Assembly: GCA_963773685.1 (NCBI GenBank)
Contig: CAVZBY010000002.1
Coordinates: 62,001-126,000 of the forward strand
DNA length: 64,000 bases
Direction of reading: 5' to 3'
DNA from: JALHVH01 sp963773685
GTDB taxonomy: Bacteria; Acidobacteriota; Aminicenantia; Aminicenantales; Saccharicenantaceae
Shown piece after piece: positions 46,101 to 53,265 of this stretch. The notes under the pieces were generated by a model. That model worked only from the letters and a program-made list of their open reading frames with translations. It was not told the origin of the DNA and did no database searches. The stretch's first letter is position 1, and each line of letters opens with the position of its first letter. The translations under genes and the position numbers were made by a program.

Positions 46101-47812
46101 CTCGGGAATGGGCTGCTAAGCTCACGTTCGACGAGGGCATCGGCCCCGACGAAGCGGCCCGGATCGGGGAGGTCCTCCGGACTCGGGCCTTCCTGAAGAA
46201 GTCGCTGGGCCTGGCCTTCGATGCCGAGGGATTCGAGATCGAAGACGTCCCGGAAGGCGGGATCTGGGTGTCGCGGCTACCCGTCCCCAACGACCGCCGA
46301 TCCTACCGGGTTGGCGTCACCGCGGCCGGGGGGCGGCACTTCGACCTTCAACTCGTCCTGGACGAGGCGCTGGCCACGGAGGCGTACCGGGAAACGGTCC
46401 GCTGGTATCTGGCGATCGCGAACTATCCTTATGGCCAGCGCGTGCTTCCTCCGTTGGCGTGCTATCGCCCCGAGGCCGGCGCCGTATCCCTCCAATACGC
46501 AGGCGGTCTCGACCTGTGGGAGAAGATCCGCGAATTAGCCGCCGTCCGCGGGTCCGAGGGGCCGCCCGGCGCGCCGGGGCTGTGGCGGAGGCTGTTCATC
46601 GAAGCGATGTCGGCCTTCTTCCGGGCTTGGCTGTATTCATCGCGCCGCATCGTTCCCGGGCACGTCTCCCCGACGAACATCATCGTTCCGGAGCTGGATT
46701 ACCGGGGCGAGCCGATGATCTCCTCGCTCCTGGGCTGGAAGTCCTATGAGGACACGCTTTCGCTCGTCCGGCCGATGGTCGGCAACTTCTATCTCAGGAC
46801 GGTCGCCCATTATCCGTGGAGCCTGGACCAGCTCGATTGCGAATGGATCTTCGATGCCTGCACGGAAGCCCTGGGCCGGCGGGAGGCGCAGGAGTTCCTG
46901 GCCCGGCTCAGGACGGACCTGGGCCGCGAGCCCATCGCGGTTCCGGGCGGGAGGAGCCTCGCCTCCGTCCTCGACGCCTACCTCGAATATTTCGGCAGGA
47001 ACTACGTGATCCCGCTCCCGGCCATCAACGCCATGGAGCGCTACAAGACCTGGGAGCTCAGGAACGACCTGGCTCCGGCCAAGGACAAGGAGGACGTCCT
47101 CCTCGACGTCATCCGCCTGTACAGGCTGGAGCGCTATCCCGAGGTCGTGCGCTATTATCTCTACAGGCATACCTACTTTGCCGGGGCGGACGAACGGGCC
47201 CGGTCGGCCTTCGACCGTCTGCTCGCGAAGATGTCCGAGAGCCTCGAAAAGCCGGCCGTCCAGTTCCTCGAGCTCTCGGACCTGCAGTCCGCCCTTCGCA
47301 AGGACGAGGACCGGCTCGTATTCAGCCGGATGGTCTTCCCCCGGCTCCGGGGCTCCCAGGCGCTCGAGGTCCTCAAGGTCGGGGACGGCGGGATCCGGCA
47401 GGTCATCGTCCATTCGTACCTTGCCGACCGCAAAGGCGGCGTCTTCACGTTCGGGGAGACCTTCGACCCGGCCGATGTCGGCCGGCTCTACCGTCTCTTC
47501 TTCAAGGAGAACTATCCGAAGAAGATCCTGGAGCAGGACCGCCATTTCGTGGTCAAGGACGGGCAGGAGCGGGTCGTGGGCGGGCTGTGCTACCGGATGA
47601 TGTCCCGGAACGCGGTCTTTATCGACGTCATGGTGGTCGCCTCCGCCCTCCAGTGCGGCGGCCTCGGCGGGGCCATGCTCGAGGACTTCTGCAGCCGGAT
47701 GGCCGCGTCCGGCGTCACCGTCGTCCTGACGCATTCCTACCTCGCGGGCTTCTTCCTGAGGAGGGGATTCAAGGCGGACAGGAAATGGGGCGCTCTCGTC
47801 CGGTCGCTGTGA
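43178..47812 (+). CDS. Giant adenylate-forming ligase / helical-repeat / kinase-like / GNAT fusion protein
   Basis: This 1,544-residue protein has no signal peptide. Residues of about 85-630 form an acyl-CoA-synthetase-like AMP-binding domain: TSGSTGKAKG (274-283), ATGD (ending Asp503), DRIKDIYKNNRGQTIAP, and a C-terminal lid with TPKGSYNRKII. Residues of about 640-800 are unassigned beta-rich sequence. Residues of about 800-985 are helical, with a HEAT-like LARHPEERIRCAAYRILL. Residues of about 1000-1330 resemble a protein-kinase or aminoglycoside-kinase fold: GHVSPTNIIV (His1162, Asn1167) occupies the catalytic-loop position, but the Asp is replaced and no DFG is seen, suggesting a pseudokinase. 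Residues of about 1455-1544 are a GNAT acetyltransferase with QCGGLGG (1492-1498). It may activate an acyl group and act on a protein or small-molecule amine. An upstream TTG is the -35. Confidence 0.82.
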   Translation: MDERLTRAARLKRRLRDWRAAPAPPDARKSALKVLDSLEEMAAIDGFASLDPRTAREVLDETGKRPFLMALGETAPLERWAEAAFKLIQASGFSLLDLFRARVKAHPSKVLFQDMSAPVPLQWTYEQIDRRTREIAAAFTRLSSGRAGGPRVAIFSDNSVDSAAVDLACLFYDILDTPLNTHFDQETLVPIFDRLGIDIAVVDSRERGRLLEEVRARTAAPFRIVTLRRDAVPESDHTVFLSEYCGALSAAEVERTLARRRRRPLNEVATVMFTSGSTGKAKGVSFSIYQIVAKRFARAAALPEVGDGEVFLSFLPLYHTFGRFLEMTGAIYWGGTYVLPGNPSVDTLLALLPRVEPTGFISVPVRWAQLHERCLEKIDAAGPGADAGAVMRSVVGRRLRWGLSAAGYLDPRVFHFFEKNGVAIASGFGMTEGTGGITMTPPGRYVDNTHGLPLPGIRVRLGEKGELQISGHYVARYLEDKGPGDIIPFPEGPEKDHWLATGDLFRRLENGYYQIVDRIKDIYKNNRGQTIAPLKVENKFIGVPGIRRTFLVGDGRPHNVLFIVPDRGDAVLGAALTAENEREYYRRIVNAANTDLAPYERVINFALLERDFDPERGEVTPKGSYNRKIIERDFGAPIEALYRTNFVELEAGGLRVRVPHWFYRDLGILEDDISFVDGRLDDRSRRLFLPLRKGPEPSMTLVGDLEYSVRGDVLDLGLFARQPRLWIGNPALVRFSPCKEGWDVPLDAVDGRVFLPSPRTEPLSPEDVPDPGRIADGHLKEVHRLISLAFFGGAGTAAEGLEGIERLFGEPELRTSSVIRGRLEALARHPEERIRCAAYRILLLDEPNPEYSRALSAFVQSGLSFLNEESIELIASSRLGKGRFDALRQRMLAYREQLDWPVGEVSRLQFERIFRLFVDFCRYHPDYYGSVRAELAGWALHRSDPALAARAEAFLSELDADSQRLLAGDAAELSPREWAAKLTFDEGIGPDEAARIGEVLRTRAFLKKSLGLAFDAEGFEIEDVPEGGIWVSRLPVPNDRRSYRVGVTAAGGRHFDLQLVLDEALATEAYRETVRWYLAIANYPYGQRVLPPLACYRPEAGAVSLQYAGGLDLWEKIRELAAVRGSEGPPGAPGLWRRLFIEAMSAFFRAWLYSSRRIVPGHVSPTNIIVPELDYRGEPMISSLLGWKSYEDTLSLVRPMVGNFYLRTVAHYPWSLDQLDCEWIFDACTEALGRREAQEFLARLRTDLGREPIAVPGGRSLASVLDAYLEYFGRNYVIPLPAINAMERYKTWELRNDLAPAKDKEDVLLDVIRLYRLERYPEVVRYYLYRHTYFAGADERARSAFDRLLAKMSESLEKPAVQFLELSDLQSALRKDEDRLVFSRMVFPRLRGSQALEVLKVGDGGIRQVIVHSYLADRKGGVFTFGETFDPADVGRLYRLFFKENYPKKILEQDRHFVVKDGQERVVGGLCYRMMSRNAVFIDVMVVASALQCGGLGGAMLEDFCSRMAASGVTVVLTHSYLAGFFLRRGFKADRKWGALVRSL

Positions 47813-47831
47813 GCGGGGCCGCCCTCCCGCC

Positions 47832-47860
47832 TTGACCGGAGCCAGGCAATCGATTATTTT
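47832..47860 (+). promoter_or_regulatory. Promoter of folD
   Basis: TTGACC (47832-47837) and TATTTT (47855-47860) are 17 bp apart. The in-frame TTG at 47832 is the -35, so folD starts at 47913. Confidence 0.7.
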
Positions 47861-47912
47861 AGGCTTGCCCGCGGTCGCGGACGGGGAGCGTATCGCCATC
47901 AAGGAGGACAGG

Positions 47913-48803
47913 ATGCCAGCCAAGATCATCAGCGGCAAAGAGGTCTCCGCGGAAATACGCCTCGAGCTCAAGTCCCGCGTCGAGGCCCTCAAGGCCCGGG
48001 GCGTCACGCCCGGCCTCGGCGTCGTCCTTGTGGGGGAGGACCCGGCTTCGGTCTCCTATGTCAGCGCCAAGGCCAGGGGGGCGGAGGAGATCGGCGTCCA
48101 CGAAGAAACGATACGGATGTTCGCGACGTCCACGGAGGAGGAGGTCCTGGCGATGGTCGACCGCCTCAATCGGGACCCGAAGTTCAACGGCATCCTCGTC
48201 CAGCTGCCCCTCCCGAAATGGGTCAGCCCCGACAAGATCATCAACCTCATCGCCCCGGCCAAGGACGTGGACGGCTTCCACCCCATCAATGTCGGCAAGC
48301 TCCTGCGCGGGGAGCCCTGCCCGCTTCCGTGCACGCCTTACGGCGTCGTTCAGCTGCTCGTCAGGGCCGGACACAGCCCGGAGGGAAAGCACGTCGTTAT
48401 CTGCGGCCGGAGCAACATTGTCGGGAAGCCGCTCGCGGCGCTCCTGATGCAGAAGAAGAAGGGAGCCAACGCCACCGTCACCGTCTGTCATACCGGGACG
48501 AAGGACCTCCCGTATTTCACCAGGCAGGCCGATATTCTGGTGGCCGCCATGGGCGTGCCCAAGGCCATCACGGCGGACATGATCCGGGAAGGATGCGTTG
48601 TCATCGACGTCGGCGTCAACCGGGTCGAGGACCCCGCGCACCCGAAGGGATACCGGCTCGTCGGGGATTGCGATTTCGAAGCGATGAAGGACAAGGCCGC
48701 CGCCATCACGCCCGTTCCGGGGGGGGTTGGCCCGATGACGGTGACGATGCTCCTGATGAATACCGTCGAGGCCGCCGAGCGCAAGGCCGGCCTCGGCGCC
48801 TGA
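47913..48803 (+). CDS. folD: Methylenetetrahydrofolate dehydrogenase / methenyltetrahydrofolate cyclohydrolase
   Basis: This 296-residue bifunctional enzyme interconverts 5,10-methylene- and 10-formyl-tetrahydrofolate with NADP. The catalytic Lys lies in SYVSAKARGAEEIG; GILVQLPLPKWV, the DVDGFHPINVGKLL signature, CGRSNIVGKP (nucleotide site) and ITPVPGGVGPMTVTML are all present. AAGGAGG lies upstream of the start. The AIR-synthase-like gene follows after 19 bases. Confidence 0.96.
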   Translation: MPAKIISGKEVSAEIRLELKSRVEALKARGVTPGLGVVLVGEDPASVSYVSAKARGAEEIGVHEETIRMFATSTEEEVLAMVDRLNRDPKFNGILVQLPLPKWVSPDKIINLIAPAKDVDGFHPINVGKLLRGEPCPLPCTPYGVVQLLVRAGHSPEGKHVVICGRSNIVGKPLAALLMQKKKGANATVTVCHTGTKDLPYFTRQADILVAAMGVPKAITADMIREGCVVIDVGVNRVEDPAHPKGYRLVGDCDFEAMKDKAAAITPVPGGVGPMTVTMLLMNTVEAAERKAGLGA

Positions 48804-48822
48804 GCCGCTCCGCGGGCCCGCC

Positions 48823-49857
48823 ATGAAGATCGGCAAGATCGACCAGGATACGTTCCGCCGCTATCTCCTCGGGCGGCTGGGCCGAAAGGACCCGACCGTC
48901 GTCGTCCCGCCTCTGGCCGGCGTGGACGCCGGGGTTGTCGACGTCGGGGGAGGGAAGGTCCTCGTCATCGCCGAAGACCCCATCTTCACCATGCCCGGGC
49001 TCCCTCTGGAGATGTTCGGATGGTTCGCGGTCCACATCGGGGCGAGCGATGTCGCGGTCATGGGGGTGAAGCCGCGTTACATGACGTATTCCCTGCTGAT
49101 GCCGCCGGATTCAGGGGTCCGGGAGCTCAAGACCATCGTGGATTCCATCCATGAAACGGCCGTTTCCCTGGACATCGCGATCGTCGGCGGCCACACGGGC
49201 TTCTATCCGGGGCTATCCGCGCCTCTTGTCGGCGGGATCACGGTTTTCGCGTTCGCCAGGAAAGGGGCCTATGTGACGGCGGCCGGGGCCCGGCCCGGCA
49301 ACGCCGTCATCCTCACGAAGGGACCGGCCATCGAAACGGCCGGCCTGCTATCGGCCCTGCGCGAAAGGGAGCTCCGGGGCAAGTATGCCCCCGCCCTGAT
49401 CCAAAGGGCGAAGGCCCTTTGCCGCGAGATCAGCGTCGTCAAGGACGCCCTGACGGCCATGAAGGCCGGCGGCGTCACGGCCATGCATGATGCCACCGAA
49501 GGCGGGGTCATGGGAGGCCTTTTCGAGATCGCCTCCGCGAGCGGCGTGGGGCTCGAGGCCGACGAGAGTCTGATGGTCTATCCGAACGAGGTCCGGATGG
49601 TCTGCGAGGCGTTCGGCATCGATCCGGTTTGCGCCATCGCCGAGGGGAGTCTGCTCTTGACGGCCGAGGCTGCCTCGGCCCCGAGGATCCTGCGCCGGCT
49701 GAAAGGCGTCGGGATCGAGGCTTCGGTCATCGGCCGGATCACGGCGAACCCCCGCCGGCGCGTACTTCGAAGGCTCGACAGGAGCGTCAGGCCCCTGGCC
49801 ATCCCGGAGCAGGACCCGTTCTGGCCGGCGTTCTTCGAGGGCCTGAAAACGGCCTGA
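48823..49857 (+). CDS. AIR synthase-related (PurM/HypE-fold) protein
   Basis: This 344-residue protein has the PurM/ThiL/HypE fold: an N-terminal ATPase half with VPPLAGVDAGVVDVGG, AVHIGASDVAVMGVKP and IVGGHTGFYPG, and a C-terminal half with MHDATEGGVMGGLFEIASASGVG and AIAEGSLLLTA. It lacks the C-terminal Pro-Arg-Ile-Cys tail of HypE, and no hydrogenase maturation genes are near, so it is not HypE proper. It probably phosphorylates or activates an amide or carboxyl group of an unknown substrate. Proximity to folD suggests, but does not show, a link to one-carbon or purine metabolism. It ends next to the convergent cytochrome gene. Confidence 0.82.
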   Translation: MKIGKIDQDTFRRYLLGRLGRKDPTVVVPPLAGVDAGVVDVGGGKVLVIAEDPIFTMPGLPLEMFGWFAVHIGASDVAVMGVKPRYMTYSLLMPPDSGVRELKTIVDSIHETAVSLDIAIVGGHTGFYPGLSAPLVGGITVFAFARKGAYVTAAGARPGNAVILTKGPAIETAGLLSALRERELRGKYAPALIQRAKALCREISVVKDALTAMKAGGVTAMHDATEGGVMGGLFEIASASGVGLEADESLMVYPNEVRMVCEAFGIDPVCAIAEGSLLLTAEAASAPRILRRLKGVGIEASVIGRITANPRRRVLRRLDRSVRPLAIPEQDPFWPAFFEGLKTA

Positions 49858-49858
49858 C

Positions 49859-50383
49859 CTATTTTTCCGGCCTGTAATGCTTGACGGCCTCCCAGGCCTT
49901 GTCAAAGTCCCACTTGATCCCATGGGCGTTCTCATGGCAGGCCAAGCACCTGGTCTTTATGGCATCCGGGGAAGCGAAGACGACAAGGCCGTTCTTCACG
50001 CTGGCCTCCCGGCTCACCATGACGTTGAGCTTCCGGTAGAGGCTCCCCGGCCCGTGACAGACCTCGCAGGTCACTCCCTCGGCGGCCGTTTCCGGCGCCG
50101 TCCCGGCCAGCGGAACATGGCACTTCTGGCAGACGGGGGACTGGTCGGGGGGCACGGTCAGCCCGGCCTTCTCGGCGGCGGCCTTGGCATCCTCGAGCTT
50201 CAAGGCGTTCGCCGATTGGGCGTGCTTGCTCGCCTCCCAGATAGGGTAGGCCTTGCCCTGCTTTTCCGTCTTGTGGCAATCCCTGCACTTTCCGGCCCCG
50301 ACATAGGTCGGGACGTCGGCGGCCGGGAGAAGGACGAGGGAGGCCACGAAGACGATTCCGAGCATGATCGTAAGCCTTCTCAT
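49859..50383 (-). CDS. Secreted tetraheme cytochrome c (c554-like)
   Basis: This 174-residue protein has a signal peptide (MRRLTIMLGIVFVASLVLL) and four CxxCH haem motifs: CRDCH, CQKCH, CEVCH and CLACH. The arrangement, with VCQKCH followed by GVTCEVCHGPGS, resembles cytochrome c554/c-prime-type multihaem proteins. Extra His residues (SKHAQSANA, NAHG, KHYRP) may be distal ligands. The start at 50383 has AAAAGGAG upstream, 13 bases after the ResC stop. It is the last gene after rrf2-resB-resC, so its maturation system is encoded with it. It probably carries electrons across the periplasm; the terminal partner is unknown. Confidence 0.9.
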   Translation of the reverse strand: MRRLTIMLGIVFVASLVLLPAADVPTYVGAGKCRDCHKTEKQGKAYPIWEASKHAQSANALKLEDAKAAAEKAGLTVPPDQSPVCQKCHVPLAGTAPETAAEGVTCEVCHGPGSLYRKLNVMVSREASVKNGLVVFASPDAIKTRCLACHENAHGIKWDFDKAWEAVKHYRPEK

Positions 50384-50396
50384 GAGGATCTCCTTT

Positions 50397-51215
50397 TCAC
50401 GCATAGCTATGCAATCCGGACAGCAGATAGTTGACGCCGAAATAGGTGAATAGGGCCGCGAGGAATCCGACGACGGCGATGATCGCCGACCGCCGGCCCT
50501 TCCAGCCCATGACGATCCGGGTGTGGAGGTAAAGGGCGAAGACGAGCCAGGTGATGAGGGACCAGACCTCCTTCGGGTCCCAGCTCCAGTAGGTTCCCCA
50601 TGCCCGATAGGCCCAGATCATCCCGAAGACGAGCCCGCCCAGGGTGAAGAGAGGAAAGCCGGCGGCGATCGCCCGGTAGCTGACCTCATCGTATCTGGCC
50701 GCGATCCCGGCCCATGCGCCTCCCGGGGCCTTCCGGCCCCTGGCTTCGGCCCGGAGAAAGAGGAGGCTCGTGACGAAAGCGACGGCGAAAAAGGCCTCGC
50801 CGAGAAGGGTCACGGAGACGTGGAGCCACAGCCAATAGCTCTGAAGGGCGGGGACCAGGGGCGCGGCCTCCTTGGGCATGAGGGGCGAGGAGGCGACGGC
50901 CATGAGAGCGACGACGATGAGAAGGACGTAAGGGCCCGCCTTGCGGATCCGGAACCTCCCCTCGATGACCGCGTAGGCAAGAGCCGAGGACCAGGCGAGG
51001 AAGGAAACGGATTCGTACATGTTCGTGAACGGGGCATGGCCGCTCCCGAACGTCCGGGCGGCAAGGGCAAGCGTATGGACGGCGAGTCCGCCGACGGTCA
51101 GGGCATAGCCGGCCCGGGCCCATCTCGCGTTTCCCGAGAACAGGAAGATGATGTAGACCAGCGCGGACGCTCCGTAGAGGATAAAGGCCGCGGAAAACAA
51201 TAGAGGTTCGTTCAT
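50397..51215 (-). CDS. ccsA: Cytochrome c biogenesis protein CcsA/ResC (haem handling)
   Basis: This 272-residue integral membrane protein has about eight helices and the haem-handling WWD motif WGTYWSWDPKEVWSLITW. Conserved His residues lie in GHAPFTNMYES and in the helix WLWLHVSVTLLGEAFF. With ResB it forms the system II (Ccs) synthetase that attaches haem to CxxCH motifs outside the membrane. The start at 51215 overlaps the resB stop as ATGA. The frame is open far upstream through resB, but the WWD-family length fits this start. No CcsX thiol-reductant protein is seen nearby. Confidence 0.94.
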   Translation of the reverse strand: MNEPLLFSAAFILYGASALVYIIFLFSGNARWARAGYALTVGGLAVHTLALAARTFGSGHAPFTNMYESVSFLAWSSALAYAVIEGRFRIRKAGPYVLLIVVALMAVASSPLMPKEAAPLVPALQSYWLWLHVSVTLLGEAFFAVAFVTSLLFLRAEARGRKAPGGAWAGIAARYDEVSYRAIAAGFPLFTLGGLVFGMIWAYRAWGTYWSWDPKEVWSLITWLVFALYLHTRIVMGWKGRRSAIIAVVGFLAALFTYFGVNYLLSGLHSYA

Positions 51216-52564
51216 GGGATCCTCCTGAGGGCGGCCGCGAGGTCGGCGAACTCCCTTTCGAAATCCTCCCGGCCCTTGGAGGCGAGGCCTCCCGCCGCAA
51301 TTGCGACCGTCCCCCCATCCGGGGCCTCGATCGAGATCCGGACCTCGCGCGGAGGCCAGTAGAAGCTGAGGAAGAGGCCCGCCAGCAGAAATGCGCAGCC
51401 GAGCCAGATGAGCCCGACTCCCGGGTCCCGGGACGCTTGAAGGACCGAGAGCTGGGGGGCCGAATACCTCTCGAGCTCGAATACGAGGTCCGTCGCCCCT
51501 TCGGGGCGGACGTGCGCGACCTCGGGGAAACGGGCGAAGATCCAGCCGGAATAGACGACGTTGCCGTCTTTCCGGCCCTCGATGAGGACCGCGGGATTGT
51601 TCGGCTCGGACGAGCGCGTCTCCGCCCTGCCTCCCGCGCCGATGACGAGGTCGGGGACGAAGCGGACCACGGTAACGGTCGTCCCGTCTCCGGCCTCGGC
51701 CGGGGCGCCCGGCTCGAGGACGATTCGCTTGAGGAACGCCGGGTCTGCTTTCCGGCGGACGCGCAGGCCGATCTCGGGATTCTCCCAGTCCCATCCGTAG
51801 CTCGATTGATAGAGCACGGTCCCTTTCCAGCTCAGGGGATGATTGACCTCGATCCTCCGCGTGGCCGCGGGAACGCCGCTCTCGAGCACCGTGACCGTGC
51901 TCGTCCAGTCCTTGACGCCCCCGCCTGGATAATAATCGGTCTCGAAGCGGTCGAGCCTGACCGTCGCCGCCCCGCCGGGGATCGGAGCGGACGCGCCGAT
52001 GGTAAGGGCGATGTCCTCGGACGATTTGCCGAGGCCGCTCACGATGCCGCCGGCGAGAATGACCAGGATCCCCAGATGGACGATATCGGCGCCGAAGAGG
52101 CCGAGGACACGGCGGCGCCCCCGCAGGAAAAGCCGCCCCGCGTCGTCCGTCTCCCGGACGCGATAGTGCCGTTCTTCGAGCTCGCGCCGCACAGCGGCGG
52201 CCGCCGCGTCCCGTCCGCCTTTCCTGACGAACGCGTCCCGCAGCTTCAGGGCGCCGATCGACGCGGCGTCCGCGCCCGCGTTCTTTCCGAAGGTCCGCTT
52301 CAGCTTCGGGGAGAGTCTGGTCAGGCTGCAGACCGAGAGGTTCGCCCCGAAGAGGACGAGCAGGGTGAGATACCCGGGGGACTCATACAGGCGGTCGAGG
52401 CGGAGCCCCATGACAACGGCCGCCGAAGCGCCGTAACGAGCCCGATATTCCTGGGGCGTCCGTCGTTGGGGAATGAGAGTGCCCAGGGCCGAGGCCGAGG
52501 CGAGGAGGATGAACAGAGCGAGGGCCAGCTTGACCGAGCCCAGAAGCTTGAGGATGGATCTCAT
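51212..52564 (-). CDS. resB: Cytochrome c biogenesis protein ResB/CcsB
   Basis: This 450-residue membrane protein starts with SVKLALALFILLASASALGTLIPQ, the conserved first helix of ResB, with further helices around residues 60-80 (YLTLLVLFGANLSVCSL) and 155-175 (GADIVHLGILVILAGGIV). A large extracytoplasmic domain follows, and a last helix (VGLIWLGCAFLLAGLFLSFYW) near residue 390. It works with CcsA in haem attachment. It lies 29 bases after the Rrf2 regulator. Confidence 0.93.
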   Translation of the reverse strand: MRSILKLLGSVKLALALFILLASASALGTLIPQRRTPQEYRARYGASAAVVMGLRLDRLYESPGYLTLLVLFGANLSVCSLTRLSPKLKRTFGKNAGADAASIGALKLRDAFVRKGGRDAAAAAVRRELEERHYRVRETDDAGRLFLRGRRRVLGLFGADIVHLGILVILAGGIVSGLGKSSEDIALTIGASAPIPGGAATVRLDRFETDYYPGGGVKDWTSTVTVLESGVPAATRRIEVNHPLSWKGTVLYQSSYGWDWENPEIGLRVRRKADPAFLKRIVLEPGAPAEAGDGTTVTVVRFVPDLVIGAGGRAETRSSEPNNPAVLIEGRKDGNVVYSGWIFARFPEVAHVRPEGATDLVFELERYSAPQLSVLQASRDPGVGLIWLGCAFLLAGLFLSFYWPPREVRISIEAPDGGTVAIAAGGLASKGREDFEREFADLAAALRRIP

Positions 52565-52593
52565 GGTCTCAGGGAATCCCCGCCGGCGGGGGC

Positions 52594-53037
52594 TCAGCGG
52601 CCCTTGATCTTCTTATGTTTCTTCTCGGAGACCTTGACCAGGTCGGCCAGGGTGATGTTCTCGAAATAGTTCTTCAGGAGGAGCGTGGCTTCCTTCCAGA
52701 TCTCGTAGCTTGCGCAATAGGGCTGGCGCTCGCAGAGCTCCGCATCCTCGACGCACTCGACGAGACAGCAGGTGCCCTCGAGCGCGTGAAGGATCTCCCT
52801 GAGGTTGATCCGGGACGGGTCCCTGGCCAGGGTGTACCCGCCGCCCGCCCCGCGGATGCTTTTGACGAGCTTGTTGATCTTGAGGGGGATGATGATCTGC
52901 TCGAGGTAGCGGATGGAGATGCCTTCGTCTTCGGAGATGCTCTTGAGGATGATCGCGTCGCCGTCCACCTTGTAGCGGGAGGCGAGGTTCAGCATGAGCC
53001 GCGTCCCGTATCGTCCCTTGGTCGAAAGTCTGATCAT
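52594..53037 (-). CDS. Rrf2-family transcriptional regulator with Cys-rich segment
   Basis: This 147-residue winged-helix protein starts MIRLSTKGRYGTRLMLNLA and has the DNA-reading region ISIRYLEQIIIPLKINKLVKSIRGAGGGYTLAR, as in IscR, NsrR and CymR. Five Cys lie in a short segment (CCLVECVEDAELCERQPYC), which suggests an Fe-S cluster; the spacing is not exactly that of IscR. It precedes resB, ccsA and the tetraheme cytochrome and probably controls them in response to iron, redox or NO. A consensus promoter lies just upstream, next to an AT-rich tract that may hold its own operator. Confidence 0.9.
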   Translation of the reverse strand: MIRLSTKGRYGTRLMLNLASRYKVDGDAIILKSISEDEGISIRYLEQIIIPLKINKLVKSIRGAGGGYTLARDPSRINLREILHALEGTCCLVECVEDAELCERQPYCASYEIWKEATLLLKNYFENITLADLVKVSEKKHKKIKGR

Positions 53038-53058
53038 GCCGCTCTCCTGTCCTTCCCC

Positions 53059-53087
53059 ATTCTAGTGGAATCGCGGCCGCATGACAA
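53059..53087 (-). promoter_or_regulatory. Promoter of the rrf2-resB-ccsA-cytochrome operon
   Basis: TTGTCA (53082-53087) and TAGAAT (53059-53064) are 17 bp apart. An AT-rich tract at 53088-53115, unusual for this genome, abuts the -35 and could be an UP element or an Rrf2-family operator. Confidence 0.7.
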
Positions 53088-53120
53088 CAATGAATATATA
53101 GGAATAATAAGCATTTTCCG

Positions 53121-53142
53121 GCCCCGGTCTCCCCGCCGGGGC
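53121..53142. other. GC-rich stem-loop between divergent rrf2 and iorA promoters
   Basis: GCCCCGG (53121-53127) and CCGGGGC (53136-53142) form a perfect 7-bp stem around an 8-base loop. There is no T run. It separates the two divergent promoters; its role is unknown. Confidence 0.3.
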
Positions 53143-53151
53143 TGAATAGGG

Positions 53152-53181
53152 TTGACAGTCTTCCGCCGCGCCATGTATCCT
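53152..53181 (+). promoter_or_regulatory. Promoter of the iorA-iorB-ACD cluster
   Basis: A perfect TTGACA (53152-53157) and TATCCT (53176-53181) are 18 bp apart. The TTG of the -35 is in frame with iorA but cannot be its start. Confidence 0.6.
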
Positions 53182-53265
53182 TATCCTTCAGCTCATGACC
53201 CGATCCGGATGCCGTCTCGAATCCGAGGCTTCCGGAGGGACATTCCGCCCGAAAAGGAACCTGAT

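Noticed and set aside
48823..49857. HypE hydrogenase maturation protein
   Set aside because: The C-terminal Pro-Arg-Ile-Cys tail is missing and there are no other hyp or hydrogenase genes.
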